NCBI RefSeq assembly: GCF_032118995.1
Contig: NC_092648.1
Coordinates: forward strand, 4,541,001-4,605,000
DNA: 64,000 nucleotides
Source: Asterias amurensis
Lineage: Eukaryota; Echinodermata; Asteroidea; Forcipulatida; Asteriidae
Direction of reading: 5' to 3'
This document shows, piece by piece, positions 58,420-64,000 of the stretch. A model generated the notes under the pieces. It was not told the DNA's origin and ran no database searches. It saw nothing but the letters and a program-made list of their open reading frames with translations. Each line of letters opens with the position of its first letter. Within the stretch, counting starts at the first letter, position 1. The translations under genes were made by a program, and so were the position numbers.

Positions 58420-61240
58420 TATAGAAACGAGGTTGCTGCTTAAGTGTGAGTCGTGCGGATATCAAGTTGTCGTGCATTGTAAATATCGCGGAAATATCAC
58501 GTTTGTTTCTTCTTATAGGTCTTCTTTGTATAAAATACATAAATGTACGAGAACGCCTCATCGTATCATAAAAAATAGCAATAGTACTAATCTAACTCCA
58601 AAATTAATCCCCAAATTGTATGTGTACACACAAAATATAAGTTTAAAAAAAAGACACACACAAACAAAATTACAAATAATAAGTAAACTAAAATTAATCA
58701 ATGTTTTAAAATTTATTTGGCATTTAACACATCTAACAATGATTTTGTTATGAATATTTTATTCCAAAAACTCAAAAATGTTCAATCTAAAAGAAGTTCT
58801 ATATTAATAATTTCTAACCTTTGAGAAATCATGTGATTTTAGTTTTCTGCATGTTGCAAATTATGACCTTGGTCAAATTGATAAATTTATGAACATTTAT
58901 ATGACAAAATTTAATATATAGAAAATTTAACAACCAACATTTATAAATGTTATGTTTTCAGTACTAACTACAATGAATTAAGAACTAACTTAAACATAAC
59001 AATTTTACAAATAATAACCATTAGTTTTAGGCTACAAGATGTTTATAATTTCCTATTCAAAAATGTTCAATCTAAAAGAAGTTCTATACTAATAATTTCT
59101 AACCTTTGAGAAAATCATATAATTGTGTTACTGAATGTTGCAAATTATGTCATTGGTCGAATTGATAAATTTATGAACATTTATATAACCAAATTCAATA
59201 TATAGAAAATTTAACAACCAATATTTATTAATGTTATGTTTTCAGTACTAACTACAATGAATTAAGAACTAACTTATACATAACAATGTTACAAGTAATA
59301 ATCATAAGTTTTAGGCCGCAAGATGTTTTTATTTTCCCATTTAAAATCTGTAATCTTTTATAGGGATAACATGTTGTTTTTGTACATCACTTACAAGAAG
59401 ATTTGTTAAAAGGTTGTGTCAGAGTGTGAGTCGAGCGGACATAAAGTCATCGCGCGTTGAAGATATTGCGACCAATATCAAAGTTTCTATATTGTTGAAG
59501 GACATTATTCACTAACAAATTAACATAATAACAAGGGTGTTAACACGGGTGTTACAACAAATTATAGAGTTGGGCAACATCATAAGGAATAAATAATTAG
59601 CCATGACATTTATTAAAACAAAATATAAATGATTTGTAGCTAGGGCTTTGTTGACAACAGAGTCTGTCAAAACATACATTAAAATGAATCTAACCACTAA
59701 CATGCAAAAAATAAATGAAATAAATCCCATGATTCAAATATACTTCAAATATAAATATACTAACAAATAACCACATGACAAAATAACATGTTAAACTAAC
59801 CACTAACATAAATTTCATGATTCAATTAAATATACTAACAAGTAACCACAATTACAATTTATAGTTTATAGTTATTAAGAATTTTGTTTAATAGTTCTAA
59901 ATTTGACACTACATGTAATTGATGAAGGTTCTGTAGTGTGTTCTACAAACTTTTCATAAATAAAATTAGGTTTTGAATAAAAATATTAGTAATGTTATTT
60001 GAGTGAAAAAGAAACCTAGCTTATTCTATGATGCGTTATTTGCTTAAAAATGTTAACTGTTAAATGTTGTATTACTTCAGTATTAACAATTCATTAAGTG
60101 TAATAAAAACAAAATGAAAGGGTTGCACAAACATGTACTAGGCACTACAAGTTCATAAAATATTTAGTAACGACGTCAAAGGAAATATTCGGGTATGAAT
60201 TAGCGCTGCCGAGATCGGAGAGACGTTTATACGGGTCGATGCATGGATTGATTAAGCAGTACGTAAAAACAGCCTCGTTTCTAGAAAGGTATCTAGAAAG
60301 GTGTTAAGAAAATAGATGATTTTCTGTGAATATTTAAACAGTGTTTTAAAAGTACATCATGTTTATATGATTATAGGGTTATATCAGTGTGTTTAAAGGA
60401 CAATATGTTTATACGTTTAATACGATTATACATTTATACGGGTCGAAGCATCAGTTAAATTAAGTCGTGCAAAAAGACAGCCTCGTTTCTAGAAAGTAAT
60501 CTTGTAATACAATAACTCTGTTAAGAAAATAAAGACTTGATTTTCTGTGAATACTTAATCAGTGTGTTTAAAGGAAAATATGTTTATACGATTATTACGA
60601 TTATACGATTAATACGATTATACGTTAATACGGGTCGAAGCATCAGTTAAATAAAGTCGTGCGAAAAGACAGCCTCGTTTCTAGAAGGTATCTTGTACTA
60701 CAAGAACTGTGTTAAGAAAATAAAGACTTGATTATATGTGAGTATTTAATCAGTGCTTATAAAGGGCAGTGAACGATCCTGTTTGACTTTAAAAACAAAG
60801 TTTGAGTTATCTTTGATATTGTAAAACAAATTTGTGTATTGTACTTTAAGAAATGTTCTCTTAATGAGGCATGTGTAGGAGGTGATGGTAATACAAGAAC
60901 TGTGTTAAAAAAATAAAGACATAATTATCTGTGAATATTTAATCAGTGTGTTTAAAGGTCAGCGACGATCCTCTTTTGACTTTAAAAATAAAGTTCGAGT
61001 TATCTTTGATATTGTAAAACAAATTTGTGTATTGTACTTTAAGAAATGTTCTCTTAATTGAGGCATGTGTAGGAGGTGATGTTAATAAAATGTCATGTTA
61101 AAATCTCGAATAACGTCGTCGGTGTCGTTCGTATAAACAGGCGCTGCAGAAATTGGACGTTAATTCACTACTGGATCGATGCGTCTATTAAACCGTGTAA
61201 TATGGCAGCCTCGCTTTTGGTACGTACTGTTTAATACTTG
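58420..61240. repeat. AT-rich block with inverted ends and internal duplications
   Basis: At 58427 GAAACGAGGTTGCTGCTTAA is the complement of the GCCTCGTTTCTAG motif found at 60272, 60480 and 60674. Internally, 58773-59057 and 59058-59336 are a 285-bp direct duplication (AAAAATGTTCAATCTAAAAG). GTGTGAGTCGTGCGGATATC at 58445 resembles GTGTGAGTCGAGCGGACATA at 59424. From 60.2 to 61.1 kb units of about 180-215 bp repeat AAGAAAATAAAGACTTGATT and ATTTAATCAGTGTGTTTAAA. No convincing ORF. It may be a non-autonomous transposon or satellite derivative; class unknown. Confidence 0.6.
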
Positions 61241-61919
61241 AATTGTGACAATGGTGAATTTACTTTAAAATTTACGTAAACTTTGATATTCTATAATCAG
61301 TTTTATTAGAAGTTACTTAAAAGTTTTCATTTTGCGACAACTTTACTTACTAATTTAGTTTACTTCAAATAAAGGACCTAAATTTTAGTTAAATTTACTT
61401 TGTAACTTTCTGATGTTAAACTACTTAAACGTTACATGTATTAAGTCTTAATGGCCTTTATTTTAGTCTTTATAATGAAAACAAGTAACTTATGCTTAAG
61501 CAATTTGGTATTCAAATTAAGATAATTCTAACGCACTCAAATTCGATGCTTAAAGCACCGGTTTGGTAAAAATTACACTAATTATTATACTTAAACAAAA
61601 AACACCTAAATTTAAGTTAAATAGTTTTTATATTTTACTTTGAAACTTTCTGATGTAAAACTATTTAAATTGGTACATGTATTTAGTAATAATGGCATTT
61701 AGCTTTACTCGTTAAACACACTTGGTAATATTTGCATTGTTTATTTTTGTTCTGGGAATAAACTTTTATTTAACGTACACCAACTGACATGTCTTTATTC
61801 TATTCTTCTTCTTGCGACTCTTGCTAAGGTCAAAGGTCATAGGGTTCATTTCCTTTTTTTTTTATTTGACCTATCCATTCTAAGGTTTAAATATTAGTTC
61901 CGAGCAATTTTTTTCAAGA
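61241..61919. other. AT-rich, no gene seen
   Basis: Two diverged stretches share TTTCTGATGTTAAACTA and TACATGTATTTAGT-like words (near 61408 and 61648), suggesting a weak duplication of about 240 bp. Nothing coding. Confidence 0.45.
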
Positions 61920-61920
61920 G

Positions 61921-62003
61921 CCACCGTGGCGCAGCGGGCTAGCTCACAGCCCCAGGAATCCTGGAGCTGTGAGCAGGGTGGGTTCAAATCCCTTCGGGGA
62001 CCC
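61921..62003 (+). other. tRNA-like sequence (SINE head or decayed tRNA)
   Basis: GCCACCGTGGCGCAGCGGGC resembles an A-box region and GGGTTCAAATCCC is a B box, with a long variable-arm-like segment. Acceptor stem pairing is poor, so a working tRNA is unlikely. Confidence 0.5.
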
Positions 62004-62044
62004 TTTTTACCATTAAATAAAGAATTTTTTACAATTCTAACAAA

Positions 62045-62125
62045 AATGTGCAGGGCTTGAACCGGGGACCTTCCACTCTGTAAGCACTCTCTCTCACTGC
62101 TGTGCTACTGAGCTGTTATAAAAAT
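62045..62125 (-). other. Second tRNA-like sequence, opposite strand
   Basis: Read on the minus strand: AGCTCAGTAGCACAGCAGTG (A-box-like) and GGTCCCCGGTTCAAGCCC (B-box-like). It faces the tRNA-like sequence at 61921. Probably SINE-derived. Confidence 0.45.
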
Positions 62126-62339
62126 CTAACGGTTTTTGGAGTGATGAAGTTAAAAATGGCTGACTTAGAAAATATTTCAGAATTTATTTTCCCTGGCTCA
62201 ACCCTTGGATTTCTAGCTGATCTGAGAGCTGACCAAGGGCCTACAAGGGCCTACCAAGGGCCTTGGAGCTTGGCTGGAGGAGTAAAATTTCTAAGTGCTG
62301 AGGGGCCAAGGAGGTTGCTCAGTGGGCTAGGGTAAGGGT

Positions 62340-63075
62340 TGCCTCAGCTCTGAGTTCTGGGCAAGGGGCTGGGAGGTTGCTGTTCAGCCAGTGGGCTTGG
62401 TTGGTTGGGATGAGGGCTTGGGTGATGGTAGGAGTAATTGGCTGGACTGTTTGGGATGAGGACTTGGGGTGATGGTAGGAGTGATGGGACGGGCTGCTTG
62501 AGATGAGGGCTTGGGGTGATGGTAGGAGTAACTGGCTGGACTGTTTGGGATGAGGACTTAGGGTGATGGTAGGAGTAACTGGCTGGACTGTTTGGGATGA
62601 GCGCTTAGGGTGATGGTAGGAGTAACTGGCTGGACTGTTTGGGATGAGGACTTGGGGTGATGGTGTGAGAGTGGGATGGGCTGGTCTGTTTGGGATGAGG
62701 GCTTGGGTGATGGTGTAGGAGTAATTGGCTGGACTGTTTGGGATGAGGACTGGGGGTGATGGTAGGAGATCGGGATGGGCCGGTTGGGATGAGGGCTTGG
62801 GTGATGGTGTAGGAGTAATTAGCTGGACTGTTTGGGATGAGGGCTTGGGTGATGGTAGGAGAGTGGGATGGGCTGTTTGAGACGAGGACTTGTTTGGGTG
62901 ATGGTAGGAGTAATTGGCTGGACTGTTTGGGATGAGGGCTTGGGTGATGGTAGGAGTAATGGAAATGGCTGTTTGAGATGAGGACTTGGGTTAAGGATAG
63001 GAGTGTTGGGCTGAGACGGGCATGATAAAGCTTGGGAGGACTAGGGGGTACGTTGGGATGAGATGGCTTGTATCT
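62340..63075 (+). repeat. G-rich ~47-bp minisatellite
   Basis: Unit: TGGCTGGACTGTTTGGGATG, AGGACTTGGGGTGATGGTAG, GAGTAAC; about 13 copies with length variants. Strong strand asymmetry (G-rich + strand). The antisense 163-codon ORF (Ser/Pro/Gln/His-rich) is a by-product. Confidence 0.88.
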
Positions 63076-63126
63076 GGGGGAGGGGGTTGTATTCATTCAA
63101 AAATATATGTTTGGTTTAAATTAAAG

Positions 63127-64000
63127 AGGATATTCTAAGATGTAATTTAACGGTAGGTTTTTTTCGTATTAAAGGTGTGGTATGGTACTTTTTAGTTTAA
63201 GTATTTAATGGGATGGAACCTTTTGTATTAAAGTGGTTTATTCTTGAGCGTAATTTTCGTATCAAAGGTGTAGTATGATACTTTTTATTTAAAATATTTA
63301 GTAATGGGGTGTTTTTTTCTATTAAAGTGAATATTCTTAGATGTAATTTAACGGTTGGGCTTGTTCTTATTAAAGGTGTGGTATTGTTCTTTTTAGTTAA
63401 AGTATTTAATGGGGTGGAACTTTCGTTATTAAAGTGGTTATTCTTAGATGTAATTTAACGGTAGGGGTTTTACGTATTAAAGGTGTGGTATGGTACTTTT
63501 TAGTCAAAGTATTTAATGGGGTGGAACTTTTTCTATTAAAGTGGTTATTCTTAGATCTAATTTGACGGTAGGGGTTTTTCATATGAAAGGTGTGGTATAA
63601 TAATTTTAAATTTAAGTGTTTAGTGGGGTGGACTTTGTTATTAAAGTGGTTATTCTTAGATGTAATTTAAGGACAGGGGTTTTTACATATTAAAGGTGTG
63701 GTATGGTACTTTTTAGTCAAAGTATTTAATGGGGGTGGAACTTTTTCTATTAAAGCGGTTATTCTTAGATTTAATTTTACTGTAGGGGTTTTTCATATTA
63801 AAGGTGCGGTAGGATACTTTTTAATATAAGTATTTAAGGGTGGAACTTTTGTTGTTAAAGTCGTTATTTTTAGATGTAATTTAACGGTAGGGGTTTTTCG
63901 TATTAAAGATGTGGTGAAGTGCTTTTTATTCAAAGTATTTATAAACTAGAGATGGACTATCAGATATTTTGTTTTAAAGTGGTTTTATTCTGAGATATAA
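63127..64000 (+). repeat. ~107-bp minisatellite running off the window
   Basis: The word AAAGGTGTGGTATGGTACTT recurs near 63172, 63263, 63373, 63479, 63587, 63693, 63800 and 63904. Spacing is mostly 104-110 bp. Units also carry AATGGGGTGGAACTTT and TTCTTAGATGTAATTTAACG. The array continues past position 64000. Confidence 0.88.

Noticed and set aside
62605-63096. 163-codon antisense Ser/Pro/His-rich ORF
   Set aside because: Lies wholly in the G-rich minisatellite and mirrors its period.

Overview
This is an intron-rich animal (metazoan) nuclear segment with three confidently recognised protein-coding genes, embedded in very repeat-rich DNA. Gene structure (short exons, GT-AG introns full of small transposons), many TTAA-flanked MITE-like elements, tRNA-derived SINEs and CR1/L2-like LINE tails suggest a marine invertebrate deuterostome. 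My best guess is an echinoderm, perhaps a sea star, but that is an inference and not proven by anything in the window.

Layout. 1-12.3 kb has no gene I can support. It holds TTAA MITEs, foldback elements, a striking pair of oppositely oriented tandem arrays (7.7-9.2 kb) and a tRNA-derived SINE. 12.38-17.86 kb (+) is MAT1/MNAT1, the assembly factor of the CDK-activating kinase, in eight coding exons (323 aa). 19.51-21.88 kb (-) is TRMT5, the tRNA m1G37 methyltransferase, in three coding exons (464 aa), including a small last exon that is easily missed. 22.54-33.68 kb (+) is an SLC38A6-type amino acid transporter in thirteen coding exons (508 aa). TRMT5 and SLC38A6 are head to head across a probable shared promoter, and MAT1 and TRMT5 are tail to tail. 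The same order and orientation (MNAT1 >, < TRMT5, SLC38A6 >) exists on human 14q23, so this is an old conserved gene block.

33.7-43.4 kb is intergenic: MITEs, a GC-richer stretch with a CRE-like site near 35.85 kb, a broken DIRS-like retroelement fossil (about 37.5-41.0 kb) with a CR1-like LINE fragment lying within it on the other strand, and a TTAA element at 42.5 kb. 43.4-50.9 kb is an unusual tandem series of about eight exon-like cassettes, each with acceptor-like and often donor-like borders, in an alternating A-B pattern. One copy carries a TTAA MITE whose empty site is preserved in the sister copy.

51.6-64 kb is dominated by tandem repeats: a 60-bp satellite of about 63 units with 241-bp higher-order structure, a 356-bp triplication, a 75-bp repeat, an AT-rich block with duplicated 285-bp and roughly 200-bp units, a G-rich 47-bp minisatellite and a 107-bp minisatellite that runs off the end. 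The three genes have separate housekeeping roles (transcription/cell cycle, tRNA modification, amino acid transport); nothing in the sequence says they act in one pathway.
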